A DNA stretch of 64,000 nt from Theropithecus gelada. Its lineage: Eukaryota > Chordata > Mammalia > Primates > Cercopithecidae. Below the pieces are notes generated by a model. It saw only the letters and a program-made list of their open reading frames with translations, was not told the DNA's origin and made no database searches. Positions 47,346 through 59,069 of the stretch are shown piece after piece. Made by a program: the position numbers and the translations under genes. The stretch's first letter is position 1. Every line of letters starts with the position of its first letter. The stretch lies in NCBI RefSeq assembly GCF_003255815.1, contig NC_037680.1, forward strand, positions 8,149,187 through 8,213,186. Direction: 5' to 3'.

Positions 47346-48454
47346 AAATGTTCTGTCCCCCAGGTTCCTGAACTTTCACCCACCTCAGCCTAACCCAGCA
47401 TGCAAACTCTCCCTAAAAGTCCTTCCAAAAATAGATTGGCCCAAGTGTAAAACACTCCCTTTTATCCCTCTTCCACACAGAGCCTTTTTCTAGCTTTGTT
47501 TCTCTCTATAAATGAAAAAAAAAATTTTGTCTCAATTTTTTTGCCTATGGTTTGAGATGCTTGCAGATCTATGATCAGAGAAATAGCATCCTCCCCTATT
47601 ATAATAGTCCCTTTCTCCCTCTCAATAATACATTCGTGTAAAGTCTTCTTACCAAGTCCAGATTTGTTTTGTTTTCAATTTGATGGAGGATTTGTGAAGA
47701 AGTTGCTTATCTAAATGTATATATTATATTTAAAATTTCATTTTTATATAAATATAATAAAGAAGTTTATGACACTTGGCGGAACATTGCAAAGTGACTG
47801 ACCAAGAAAATCAATGATTGTAGAAGCAAAGATTGTAGTCCACAATTCTGCTGAATCACATACTTGAAAAATGAGAAATAGAGATTACAAGGTCAGTAAT
47901 TTCATTGAACTTGTCTTTGCTTGGTTTTAGGTAACAGGAACCAGGATGATGTACCGTCAACGTATAGGAAAGAGTGAATTATTTTTTCAAAAGGATATTA
48001 AGATTAGAGATGAGAAAAGCTTTCATGCAGTGATTCTTATGAGTAAATTCATCTATTCATCTAAAGAGAAAAAGCTCAAGATTCAGGGAGAAAAGCTTTT
48101 GTTGGGTGTAGTTAGGTAGCCAATTCTTAACATTTTTCTTCAAATCTTTAGAAACCAAAGTATTATGTGCTGTGATTGAATTTCCATGAGAAAGAAAAGA
48201 AAAAAGTTTGACTTATCAGCCAGAGATGATCAGCTATTATTTTCCTGATAATCCAAGCAAAAAGGCCCATTGGGCAGGAAAGAGCCGTAAATGAAGTATC
48301 CCATAGCACTATCAGAAATGCAGCAGAGTTCTACAGAGCCTCATTCAATCACCCTATCATGGTGAGTGACAGTCTTAAAAAGACAATCTACTTTTGCCAT
48401 TAGCTAATCCTTCTTTAAATCTTCCTAATTACAATAATATCATAACATTTATTT
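47346..48454. other. unique sequence
   Basis: AT-rich near 47720-47765. No gene or recognised repeat. Confidence 0.45.
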
Positions 48455-48660
48455 ATGGCTTACTATTCGTCAGGCGCTATTCCAAAAGCTTTTTTTGTAG
48501 TGTTTTATTTAATTCTCACAAATCCCCTACAATGTAGGTATTATTATTATCAACCACATTTACTGCTAAGAAAATTGAGACACAAAAGCAAGAACAACCA
48601 TGCCCAAGATCACACAGCTAGTAAATGTTAGAGCTGAGAACTGAGCTTACAAACCAAAAA
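48455..48660 (+). mobile_element. MIR
   Basis: Well-preserved MIR: 'gtcaggcgctattccaaaag', 'ttatttaattctcacaaatc', 'aagaaaattgagacacaaaa', 'ccaagatcacacagctagta' and 'gagctgagaactgag' appear in order. Confidence 0.9.
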
Positions 48661-48681
48661 TAACATCCTAAGACCCCCAAA

Positions 48682-49470
48682 TGACTGGACGGACACCCTC
48701 TTGGCCAAGGGGACCCCAAAGAAACCTGAAAAACTGAATTCCCCACCATAATGGGAAGGGAGTTCAGACATGCTTCATTATATTCCCTCATTTTTTGGAA
48801 TTTCGGCACAACTGACAAACATTGAATTTAAAATAGAGATCATCACAATATAGGAGTTAAAAAGAAATTATTTAGGCAGCTAGTGAGGGTAATGAAGTCC
48901 TCAGTAACGTTTTTCTCTAATGAAAAGCAACCCCAAAATCATTTCTTTTCAAGTAAAGAGCAGTCGGTAAAATCGAGCTGCAGACATAGAAAAAACAAGC
49001 TGGAAGCTTGCACGGGTAAATGCTGGCAGCTGTGCCAATAGGACAAGGCTACCTTGGGGCTAGGCACGTTTAACATGGCAGCTCCATCTTCCCTTTTCCT
49101 GGCTAACCACATGCACTGTAAGGAGTAGACAACATGGTGCCCATCAAGCACAAAATCCATTCGCATAATAAAAAGATTAGGGTGGGGTGGCCAGCATCTT
49201 AATGCACTATGTAAATATCACACCTAGTCCTATCATCTTTGGGCTCTATGTAAATCAGACACCGCTTCCTCAAGCTAGTCTATAAAACCCCATGCACTCC
49301 GCCACAGACTGGAAGTCCTACTCGGGCGCCCCTCTCTCTACATGAAAGAGAGCTATTCTTTTTTCTCTTTCTTTCGCCTATTAAACCTCCCCTCTTAACC
49401 TCATTTTTGTGTGTCTCCGTCTTCGATTTCCTTAGTGAGAGACAACAAACCTTGGGCATTTCCCCAGACA
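48682..49470 (+). mobile_element. solitary ERV1-like LTR with TATA box and poly-A signal
   Basis: Starts 'tgactggacggacaccctct' and ends 'tttccccagaca', with TG...CA ends. A TATA box (TATAAAA, 49281-49287) and an ATTAAA signal (49380-49385) followed by 'gtgtgtctccgtc' place a U3-R-U5 order on the plus strand. No retroviral body follows. A matching target duplication was not found, and I do not name the family. Confidence 0.7.
49281..49287 (+). promoter_or_regulatory. TATA box of the LTR
   Basis: TATAAAA about 100 bases upstream of the LTR poly-A signal at 49380-49385, in the normal U3/R position. Activity is unknown. Confidence 0.6.
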
Positions 49471-49499
49471 AATGATGCTCCTTCAATAAGACTGACAGT

Positions 49500-50860
49500 A
49501 CAGACTCTTTGTGGCAATGCTATACCAAATTCCAGTGTGATCCTGGTACAGCATGGCATGACAGCAGACCCTGAAGGAAGTCAAAATATTTTATCCCAAA
49601 ATATATTTCTTTGACATGTTTTGAAATGATCCTGCAAATCTGTCTCTTGTGTGAGAAATTCGCACCTGTAGAAAATCCCATTAATGCAGCCAGAACTTTA
49701 TTTTCTAGGTCTTTCCTGGATCTAGGAGAGATGAAATGAGATCCTGAGGTCTTCAAGGTCTGAAAAGACACATTTACCATCTATTCTTTTTTTATTTTTT
49801 CTTTTTTATTATACTTTAAGTTCTAGGGTACATGTGCACAACATGCAGGTTTGTTACATATGTATACTTGTGCCATGTTGGTGTGCTGCACCCATCAACT
49901 CGTCATTTACAACACGTACAACTCCCAATGCCATCCCTCCCCCCTCCCCATAATAGGCCCTGGTGTGTGGTGTTCCCCTTCCAGAGTCCAAGTAATCTCA
50001 TTGTTCAATTCCCACCTATGAGTGAGAACATGCTCTGGAAGCAGAACATCACACACAGGCGCCTATTATGGGGAGGGGGGAAGGGGGAGGGATTGCATTG
50101 GGAGTTGTACCTGATATAAATGACAAGTTGATGGGTGCTGACGAGTTGATGGGTGCAGCACACCAACATGGCACAAGTATACATATGTAATAAACCTGCA
50201 CATTGTGCACATGTACCCTAGAACTTAAAGCATAATAAAAAAATAATAATAATTAAAAAAAGAAAAAAAAAAGAAAATGTGGCACATATACACCATGGAA
50301 TACTATGCAGCCATAAAAAAGGATGAGTTCGTGTCCTTTGTAGGGACATGGATGCAGCTGGAAACCATCATTCTCAGCAAACTATCGCAAGAACAGAAAA
50401 CCAAATTACCATCTATTCTTTCTGAAGCCTGCTACCTGGGGGCTTCACTTAGGTAACAAGAACCTTGGTCTTCACAATCTCCCTTATGTTACTTCAGGCA
50501 CTTTTTCTACTGATTGCAAGTCTTTAAACAAAACTTAACTCTTTCAATCAATTGTCAAGTAGAAAATCTTTGAATCCACCTATGACTTGTAAACACACCA
50601 TCTCTTCAAGATTTCCCATCTCTTTAGGCTGAACCAATGTATACCTTACATGTATTGATTTATGTTTTTGTCTGTAACTTCTCTTTCCCAAGATGTATAA
50701 AATTGAACTGTAAACTGACTGCCTCAGGCACACCTTCTCAAAACCTCTTGAGACTGTTCTCCAGGTCATGGTCTCTCATCCTGGGTCAGAATACACTTCT
50801 TTAAATATTTTACTGTGCTTGGTTTTTCCATTAACCAGCTCATGAATTGACTTACAGACT
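49500..50860 (+). mobile_element. old LTR-type element split by a rearranged L1
   Basis: The left part (about 49500-49789) and right part (50406-50860) read continuously once the L1 is removed. The right part has 'ccaatgtataccttacatgt', 'gatgtataaaattgaactgt' and an end resembling a poly-A context ('gtcagaatacacttctttaa'), consistent with an old ERV LTR. Family not certain. Confidence 0.5.
49774..50421 (-). mobile_element. three-part rearranged L1PA insertion with 16-bp target duplication
   Basis: Perfect 'ttaccatctattcttt' copies (49774-49789 and 50406-50421) bracket it. Part one (about 49797-50038) is the antisense L1 3' end. Part two (about 50039-50273) is a sense 3' UTR ending in an A-rich tail. 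Part three (50275-50405) is the sense end of ORF2. Parts one and three abut in L1 coordinates, as in twin priming. Part two is an extra copy of the 3' UTR placed exactly at the inversion junction. It also has an imperfect 18-bp tandem duplication at about 50121-50157. Confidence 0.93.
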
Positions 50861-51299
50861 TACCTACCCAATTATTGTGCTAAACTCCTCAGTTGATAGA
50901 AGTGCCCAGAATAGAAATGTTCATTACCATCTCTTCACCTGATATGTGGCATCCAGCCCAAAGCCTGCTTTCTCCATGACATTCCGTTTCACATCCTCTA
51001 TCCCCTCCTAGGAAGTCTTAGGATCTATATATTTATTTGGCACATATGAAATGTTTTTTGTTAAAAAAATTGTAAACAAGTCTTTATAAGCATAGTAATT
51101 TTACAGTTTTACTCTCTTGTTTTTAAGGATCATCTGCTCATTGTAAAAACTTTAAGAATTTAAAATTTATGAAAAAACACAGTTGTGATTCTCTCCAAAA
51201 CAAAACCTTGTTAAGGTTTTCATCTGTATCCTTCCAGTGGGATAAAAATATGTGTGAGCAAATCAGTGTTTGACCATACTTTTATTACATACAAGAAAT
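50861..51299. other. unique sequence
   Basis: No gene or recognised repeat. Confidence 0.45.
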
Positions 51300-51730
51300 T
51301 ATTCACTATACATTGTTTGTGACTTTTTCTTTTCCACGTAAAAATATACCTTAGACATATTTCAACATCTACAAATACTGATTTCCTTAATTCATTTCAA
51401 TAATTACAGAGGTTTCTGTTGTATGCAGATAACATCCTTCACATAAACAATGATATAGTAATGAACATTTATATTATTTTTAAACTTTTTTCATTGAAAA
51501 AAATGCTTCAATAAAGTCTTCACATAAATAACCTGACATTTTTTGACAGCATATCTGGTGGAAAAATGTCCAGTAAACATTCAAAGGATGCATACTTTTT
51601 ATAATAGATACTGACAAATTGCTCTCCAGTGGCTTAAAAATTTACACTTTATCAACTGTGTGAGTGAATGACAGTTTCTCTGCAAATTCCACACCAGATA
51701 TTAACTATTTTTGACAAATGGAAAGATAAG
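51300..51730 (-). mobile_element. old L1M/L1ME 3' region, antisense
   Basis: Phrases in order ('taccttagacatatttcaac', 'aatgaacatttatattattt', 'actgacaaattgctctccag', 'ttccacaccagatattaact') match the antisense text common to L1MC-L1ME 3' ends. Strongly diverged. Confidence 0.6.
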
Positions 51731-52399
51731 AAGTGTTATATTCTCTATGTTTCTTGTTTGTTTGCATCTTCCTAATGACTGTTTTTTTGGGCAAGATTAG
51801 GGGCGGAAGTGGGCAATGTAAGGCAATATGTGTGAAATGGAAGATCACATTATATAGTAAGAATGTCCCTACAGGGCAGAGCCAAGCATTGTGGGAGAAA
51901 ATGGGTTGGGACCTATTCGTAAGGAGCAAAAGAGAGGCCTAATGGAGAAATATCCCTACTGTCTGGGTAGCTGGATCTAATATTTCCCAGGAGATTTTCA
52001 GAATTATTAGGAATAAGTCTTCTACGTACAACTTTGTCCCCTTTCCAAATGCGATTATCTTTGTAGCTATCTTACAGTTGTTTTGCCTGGAGTGTGAGAG
52101 AAAGACAACTTGGCTTTTCACGTCACAGGTTTTCGAAAAAAGAGAAGTTGCACATAGTCATGATGCAAAGCATGGAAAATCTGAGTCTTGAGATTATGCA
52201 GTTACTGGATGATACTTTTGATGTGTCTTGTTTGAGATGAGGAGTTTGCATGTGAGAGGGAAGTGAATGCTTATGAACAACAGGAAAGGCTTTGGAACAT
52301 AGGACTACAGTTTGCAAATCTTCATTTCCTTCCTGCAGTGGCTTAATGCATCTACACACTTTGCTGTTTTTCATGGCGGTGCTTCCTTGAAGAATATGT
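51731..52399. other. unique sequence
   Basis: ORFs on both strands at 52123-52503 overlap and resemble nothing known. No repeat recognised. Confidence 0.45.
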
Positions 52400-52745
52400 G
52401 GAGTATACATCATTGTTCCACCGACTTTTGCATAGTCATAACTTGTTTTGGTCAATGCAATATTAGTAAACGTAATATAAACAAAGGCTTTAAATATGTC
52501 TAAATTTGGTTTAGCATGGCCTCTTGGGTTTTAGCCATCTAAAATAATAGGATTATGCCTAATTATGCCTGAGTAGCTGCAGGTTTCATAGTGAAAAACA
52601 TGGACCTGACTTAAGCCTGAACCATATCTTAAGTAGAGCTATCCCAGAAGACTTGCAGAACTATGACCAATAAATAAATGATTGTTGACTGTATGGGGTT
52701 GTTTGTTACAGAGGGTTACACTGACAGAATTCTGACTAATATAAA
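52400..52745 (+). mobile_element. MLT1-type MaLR LTR, 3' part
   Basis: 'acttgttttggtcaatgcaa', 'caaaggctttaaatatgtc', 'aataaataaatgattgttga' and 'ttctgactaatata' fall in MLT1 order. Termini are degraded. Confidence 0.62.
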
Positions 52746-52784
52746 ACTATAAGATTTAAATTTCACATGGGCCATATTATCATT

Positions 52785-52925
52785 GTTTAAAGAAAGACTT
52801 AGAGCATTTAAGTGAACTGACCAAGATGGTATATTAATAAAGAGGTAGTCAGGATATCAACTCACATCAGAACACAAAAGTGGAAAAGTGCTTTTGTCCA
52901 TTATACATTACTATCTTCCTATTTA
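52785..52925 (+). mobile_element. probable MIR fragment
   Basis: 'agcatttaagtgaactgacc' and 'gatatcaactcacatcagaa' parallel MIR 'ggttaagtaacttgccc' and the following text. Diverged. Confidence 0.45.
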
Positions 52926-53722
52926 GTCACTGAACTCAGAGGAGTGAGGACAGTAACAAGGATATTCATCAAGGAGGTAGGTAACGAGAGACTCAAATTG
53001 GAGTAAAATGAGAAAACAAGGGTTAGAACTGAAGACAAAAAAGAATGGAGTCGTATGTAAGAGATGATAAGGAGAAACTCACAATATTTGAAGTTCCTCC
53101 AAGATGTTCCTTTTATGGTGCTATATCAAGTGTGACAAACTATTAAGCACGAAGGTAATAGGTGCTCTTCACTGTGGTAAATAAAGCAAAAATTTTGTGA
53201 AAATTTGTCTTCTTTCAGACAACTTATACCCATACATTAAAATCCTTATAACCAATAGTTAGTGATTTTACTTTGGGGAAATGCATATATAGAAGCAACA
53301 GCAAATGTACTGAGTCCTACAATTTACTCCATCCAGCAGACATGCATTTATTTTAAAATTCTTGCTGCTTGTCTTTTATATGTGAAGTACTTTTATAAGC
53401 AATTTTATTTCTAGTAAAGAGTGATATAATTAAATGGACAATTACAAAAACAATGTATGTATAATAGTGACTGAAATAATTCAACATTGTTTCTTTTTCC
53501 TGATGGTAGTGATAAAGGAGGCAGAATTATATACATAAGTATAGCAGAGTATATAAAACTTTCAAAAAATTACTTTAGGGGTTTATCTTCAAAAAACAAG
53601 TACTACAAATGCATACAAACACAAACACACAAACACATAAACACACACCCTTAATAATGGAATAAGTCCTCTTGGATATACTAGATTTTTATTAGCCTCA
53701 TTGATGGTAAAATGTTCACTTT
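52926..53722. other. unique sequence with CA-rich tract
   Basis: 'acaaacacacaaacacataa' at about 53620-53650 is low-complexity. No gene recognised. Confidence 0.5.
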
Positions 53723-54004
53723 AGGGTGGGGCACCTGTAATCTCAGCACTTTGGGAGGCCAAGGTGAGTGGACGCTCAAGACCAGGAGCTTGAGACCAGC
53801 CTGGCCAACATGGTAAAACCATGTCTTTACTAAAGTACAAAAATTAGTGGGCATGGTGGTGCACACCTGTAATCCCAGCTACTCGGGAGACTGAGGCAGG
53901 AGAATCTCTTGAACCCGAGAGGTGGAGGTTGCAGTGAGCCAAGATCACACCACTGCACTGCAGCCTAGGCAACAGAGTGAGACTGTCTCAAAAAAAAAAA
54001 AAAA
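53723..54004 (+). mobile_element. Alu (S/J-age)
   Basis: Both arms and a poly-A tail at 53990-54004. The first about 12 bases of the left arm are lost ('gggtggggcacctgtaatct'). Confidence 0.9.
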
Positions 54005-54359
54005 GTGTTTAATAGTTGTGTTATTACCAATCAATACTATGGAAGAATAAGCTTTTAGTCCAAGTCTCTGCTAATAAAAGCAATTTGGTTCACACCAGCA
54101 TGTTTAGATTTTCTATTGCTGAACATTTAGGATGTTAGTTATACATAATACATGTGTATCAGTCAGAGTCCAATCTGAATATATAAAACATACTAGGAAT
54201 TTGAAGAGGGAAAATTTCACATACAGAATTGTTAACTAGGTAGTTGAAGGTTAAAAGAAAACTCTGAGATTCACAGAAGTAGCAAGTGAATAAATCGGGT
54301 GCTACTATTTCTAGAGCTGAGGGAAAGTACAAAATGAAGGGTTGAACTTAGAACATCTC
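54005..54359. other. unique or very old repeat sequence
   Basis: No gene. The segment into which the solo LTR inserted has no recognised family. Confidence 0.45.
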
Positions 54360-54858
54360 CCTACCTGCCGAGACCAGCTCAGTTGTGGAGACCCTAATCC
54401 AGTAGCACTAGAGGAATTAAAGACACATACAGAGAAATACAGATTGTGGAGTGGGAAATCGGGGGGCTGATAGCCTTCAGAGCTGACAGCCACGAACAGT
54501 TTTACCCACATATTTATTGACAGCAAGCCAGTGGTAAGCATTGTTTCTATAGATTATAGATTAACTAAAACAGGAAACAAAGGGATGGGCTGAAACAAAG
54601 AGATGAACTCTGGCTAGTTATCTGCAGCAGGAACATGTCCAATAGCTCATGCTATTGTTTGTGGTTTAGGAATTCCTTAAACAGTTTTCCTCCCTGGGTG
54701 GGCCAGGTGTTCCTTGCCCTCATTCTGGTAAACCCACAACCTTCAGCGTGGGCACCATGGCCATCAAGAACATGTCACAGTGCTGCAGAGATTTTGTTTG
54801 TGGCCAGTTTGGGGGCCAGTTTATGGCCAGATTTGGGGGCTTGTTCCTAACACCTACC
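54360..54858 (-). mobile_element. solitary ERVK-class LTR (MER9/HERVK9-like) with perfect 6-bp duplication
   Basis: The LTR spans 54366-54852 with TG...CA ends (plus-strand 'tgccgagaccagctc' to 'ttcctaaca') between perfect 'cctacc' copies (54360-54365 and 54853-54858). A 6-bp duplication is typical of class II betaretrovirus-like ERVK elements. The minus strand holds an AATAAA signal near 54514-54519. Length (487 bp) and wording fit a MER9-type LTR. No internal region remains, so the provirus was lost by LTR-LTR recombination. Confidence 0.85.
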
Positions 54859-55931
54859 CCTATCTTAAATTCAGACCTCTTTGGAGAAAGTATGGCTGCC
54901 ACAAGAACAACAGCCTTCAGGTGATGAGGAAGCCAGCCAGAGAGAGCAGGGTGGAGCTCTCACAGAGGTGTGGCCTACTGAGTGGGATATAGTTGCTGCT
55001 TGGTGAGAACCATAGCTAGTCTATGAAGGTCCTGAAGTGAGTATTGTCAGACCTCTCATGTACTGATCTGCAGACTGTCACATCCTCAAAAACAGCACAC
55101 TAGAAGTAGGAAACCCTCTCCCCTGTCAGTGTCCCTTTGGCTCTTTCTATTGACAAAGACTAACATTGAGACAGCTGCAAAGGAGAAACGTCTACGGGGT
55201 AAAGTTTCAGTATGACTACCTAGGACAAAGAAGGGGTGACTTGGAACTGAGAGGCAACAAATCAATGGGGCCATATGTATGATGTAGATTAGACATGCAC
55301 CATGGTGCCTTCTTCTACTTCTTTTTTGAATGTTTTCCTTTTTGGGGACTAAGCCAAAGGTAGTTTCTTCTTGTCTTATGGTCACATTTTGAACAATTTA
55401 AAAACAAAATGTGGGTGGGCAGAAGAGAAGTCAAAAACCCTGTCAAAAGTTGGCTCAGAGGCAACCCCAGCAGCCTGACCTTGTCATAGCTGCCCTAGAG
55501 CAACTTTCGTATAGATGGGTGTCATCACAGTGAGGTGTTAGCCTAATTCATTCAATAACTTTTCATGAAGTTATCAGAAAGATGAGAAGACGTGAATGTC
55601 TTTTTGAGGCACGTGTTTCTGGAAATACTTACACTTGGATTTAATTATGCACATCTCTATGAAAAAGCAAGACAAATGAAGTGAAATGGAGTATTTGCAG
55701 CATTGTTCAGCCTGCTTTCATGGAATAGAGAACATTAATGTTAGATTAACTTCCTGTTTGCCTCATTTTCCTATGATTAATTGTACAACTCTTCACCCAA
55801 ACAGTTTGTTATATATCATGCCATGAGAATCAATGCAGATATCCAACCAATCAAGGTAGAAAGCAATCTGTCACAACTTAAATTTTTCATTTTTTTCAAA
55901 TTCAAATCAGCTCAAGTCCTTTTTTCCAAAT
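54859..55931. other. unique sequence
   Basis: No gene or repeat recognised. The 99-codon minus-strand ORF at 55086-55385 lacks any family resemblance. Confidence 0.45.
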
Positions 55932-56912
55932 TAATAAACTTTATTTTATAAAGACGTTTTAGGTTCACAGTAAAATTAAGTGGAAATTACAGAGCTTATA
56001 CATACCCTCGTTCCCAAACACACACACACAACCTTCCCGACTACGGACATCCTGCACCACAGTGACTTGTCTTTTACCACAGATGAACCTATATTGATGC
56101 AACATTATCAGGCAAAGTTGAGAATTTCCATTGGGTTTATGCTTAGTGTTGTACATTTTGTGGAGTTTGACAAATGTATAATGACACGTATCTATCAATG
56201 CATTATCATACAAAATAGTTTCACTATCCTAAAAAGTCTCTGTGTTTCACTTATTCATCCCCTTGACTCTTGGCAAACACAGATCCTTTTACAGTCTTCC
56301 CAGTTTTTTTCTTTCCTAGAAGATCTTACAGTTAGAATGTATATATTAATATTAATAGTTTGTAGACTTTTAAGTTTGGTTTCTCTCTTTTCATCATGTA
56401 AATTTGTTTCTTCCATCTCTTTTCATGGCTTGATGTCTTATTTCCTTTTGGTGCCAAGTGACTGGATGCATCACAGTTTATTTATTCTTCATCCTACTAA
56501 AAGACATTTTTGTTGCTTCCACGTTTTTGCAATTATGAATAAAGCTGCTACAAACATCTGCTGTATGGGATTTTGGGTAGACTTAAGTTTTCAATCCATT
56601 TGGGTAAATATTAAGAAGCATGATTTCCAGATCATATGACAAAAGGAAGTTTAATTCTGTAAAAAACCACTAAACTGTCTTCCAAAGTGGCTGTACCATT
56701 TTGCATTCCTGCCAACATCCTCACCAGCATTAGCTATTGTCAATGTTCTGGATTCTGGCCATTCCAGTAGGTGCATAGTGGTATCTCACTGTTTTAATTT
56801 GCAATTCTCTAATGACATAAGATGTTGAACACATTTTCATATGCTTACTTGTCATCTGTATATTTTCTTTGGTGAAGTGGCTATTCATATTCAAGTATTT
56901 TGTCCATTTTAA

Positions 56913-57208
56913 TTTTTTTTTATGAGAGAGAGTCTCCCTCTGTCACTCAGGCCAGAGTGCAGTGGTGCGATCCCAGCTGACTACAACCTCTGCCTCCTAG
57001 GTTCAAGCAATTTTCCTGCCTCAGCCTCCCGAGTAGCTGGGACTACCAGTGCATGCCACCACGCCCAGCTATTTTTTTTTTTGTATTTTTAGTACAGACG
57101 GGGTTTCACCATGTTGACCAGGGTATTCTTGAACTTCTGACCTTGTGTTGCACCCACCTCGGCCTCCCAAAGTGCTGGGATTGCAGGGGTGAGCCACCAT
57201 GCCGGGCC
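56913..57208 (-). mobile_element. AluS-type, antisense
   Basis: Short T tract, right and left arms, ending 'caccatgccgggcc' at 57208. Confidence 0.9.
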
Positions 57209-57215
57209 TACTTCT

Positions 57216-57352
57216 TATTTTTAAATTTGTTTTTGTAGAGACAGGGTCTCCCTATATTTCCCAGGCTGGTCTCAAAATCCTGGGCTTAAGTGATCCTCCC
57301 ACCTCGGCTTCCCAAAGTGCTGGTATTATAGGAATGAACCACCATGTCCAGC
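57216..57352 (-). mobile_element. AluJ-age left monomer, antisense
   Basis: 'tagagacagggtctccctat' through 'caccatgtccagc'. Only one arm, of AluJo/FLAM_C type. It lies directly beside the full Alu. Confidence 0.8.
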
Positions 57353-57420
57353 TCTATTTTGCCTATATTTTTAAAATAATAGTGTTTGTTTTCTTACTTT
57401 TAAATTTTATCAATCAATAT

Positions 57421-57639
57421 ATCTTGTATAAAATAGATTGTCTCTGGTGTGCTCTACAATAGTATAATCTCCTTCTTATTCCTCCTGCTTTAACAACTGT
57501 ATAGAATAAAAAAATGAATAAAGATAAAACATGTAGTATGTCATGTGAAATGGTCAATCCAAAGCATTTGCTCACATTTGCAGAGGACATATAAGTAAAT
57601 ACTAGGTACAATGACTCTGAATAATAACAATAATACTAT
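57421..57639. other. unique sequence
   Basis: Short unrecognised segment between L1M and MIR. Confidence 0.4.
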
Positions 57640-57850
57640 TATTAACAATAATGGCAGCTACTGCTATTTATTGAATTGTTATCTTATGCTAGGCATCATA
57701 CCAGTGGCTTCTTACACATTAACTCACAAAGTCCTAGTATGTAAATACAATTATCCCTACTTTTTATTGAGAATATTAAGACGGGAATTCAGCTACTTTC
57801 CTGAGGTCGCACATTTAGAAAGCAGAAGAACTTATATTCTAGTATTTGTT
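57640..57850 (+). mobile_element. MIR
   Basis: 'ttatgctaggcatcatacca', 'acacattaactcacaaagtc', 'gtaaatacaattatccctac' and 'ttcctgaggtcgcacattta' appear in MIR order. Confidence 0.82.
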
Positions 57851-58559
57851 TGTCTTGCCTCAAACACATGTATTTTTCACTCTACTGCCTAGTCAAGGGT
57901 TGAATTCTGTTATCTATATTATAGATAACACATGAGTGAAGAGTTTTTAGCAGCCACACTTGCCCCCACTCCTAATTATTCCGAGAACCATTCGAAAGAT
58001 ACACATAATGCCTTTCCTCAAATCAACTCCTAAGCTCCCTGTTATTAACTTCTTGCACCTTAGCTTTTCTCTGTTCATTCCCAAACCTCTATCTTATTTG
58101 TCATTATCTGTTTAAGTATTCTGTTTATGCCTTGAGTGTGATGCGTATCCTCATATTTCCTTTGGCATCTGTGGCAGAAGCAGTGATATTCCAGCAGCAG
58201 CATTCAGCTAAACATTTAATCAGATCAGGTACAAAACCGCTATCCAAAATGTGTGTGTTCTCAGGCTTAGATTGTCATTCTAAACAGGCACAGTTCACTG
58301 GACATACTAGATTTAAACTCCAGCCTTTCGTCTTCCCTCATTATGAAGTGAATACCCATGCAATTACTTTTTGTGAATATACAGAACTTTTTGAAGTTGG
58401 GAAGCATTCTCTACCATACTCATACTGCACTTCTTTATATCACACATTTCACCTTCCCCACTCACAGATTTCCCCATTTTGATGATACTTATTTAAATCT
58501 TTTCCTTCTAATTTTACACTCTATCAATGTATCCCTTAAATGAATGTTCTACTTTTGCT
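57851..58559. other. unique sequence
   Basis: No recognised repeat. The 116-codon ORF at 58132-58482 has no family features. Confidence 0.45.
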
Positions 58560-58815
58560 TACTTTCAAACTATACATAAATGGAGTATGCAATTATACTC
58601 CTTTAAAACTTACTTTCTTCACTCAATAGTTTGTTTGTGATCCACATTTGTGTTACTCTACATAACCTTGGTTTATTTTGAAAATGTATTTGTATTTATT
58701 GATTGATTCTACTATTGATTGGTACTTAAATTGTACTTCATCTATTTTTTGCTATTTATAACAACAGTTATTAATATTCTTGAGTGTATATTCCAGTATA
58801 AATGGATGACTTTCT
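58560..58815 (-). mobile_element. old L1M fragment, antisense
   Basis: 'ttcttcactcaatagtttgt', 'gtgatccacatttgtgttac' and 'acagttattaatattcttga' fit the antisense ORF2-3' UTR text of L1M elements. Diverged. Confidence 0.55.
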
Positions 58816-58823
58816 CTAAAGTA

Positions 58824-59069
58824 CAGTTGTTCCATTTCAGCACTATAAAATATTTGGCTGGATAACTTTTGTTGGCATGTATGGGAGGGTGTTGCTCCGT
58901 GCTTTGTAGGATGTTTAGTAATATCCCCGGCCTATACTCACTAGGTGTCAGTAACTCAGCCCCTCTCCGATTTTGGGCTGTCTCCCAATTGTGAAGACAA
59001 CCAAAAATGTCTTCACACATTCCTATATGTCTTTTGAGGGACAAAATTGCACCCAGTTGAGAACCACTG
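58824..59069 (-). mobile_element. MER20 (hAT-Charlie MITE), antisense
   Basis: Ends in 'ccagttgagaaccactg' (about 59053-59069), the reverse of the MER20 terminus 'cagtggttctcaac', and begins 'cagttgttccatttcagcac'. The body 'ccaaaaatgtcttcacacat', 'gtaggatgtttagtaatatc' and 'tggctggataacttttgttg' matches. The 8-bp flanks do not match well. Confidence 0.88.

Larger units (their letters stand above)
55932..57420 (-). mobile_element. old L1M 3' region, antisense, interrupted by two Alu elements
   Basis: 'aggttcacagtaaaattaag' (about 55964), 'ttgcaattatgaataaagct', 'aaactgtcttccaaagtggc' and 'ggtatctcactgttttaatt' run in the order of antisense L1MA9-L1MC. The text resumes after the Alus ('gtgtttgttttcttactttt', about 57383). 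The 219-codon plus-strand ORF at 55980-56639 is a shadow reading of this L1. Confidence 0.8.

Noticed and set aside
50039..50273. independent second L1 insertion
   Set aside because: Not excluded, but no target duplication surrounds it and it lies exactly at the inversion junction, so a junction event is preferred.
55980..56639. 219-codon plus-strand ORF
   Set aside because: It reads the opposite strand of an old L1M; composition and position follow the repeat, with no start context or family resemblance.
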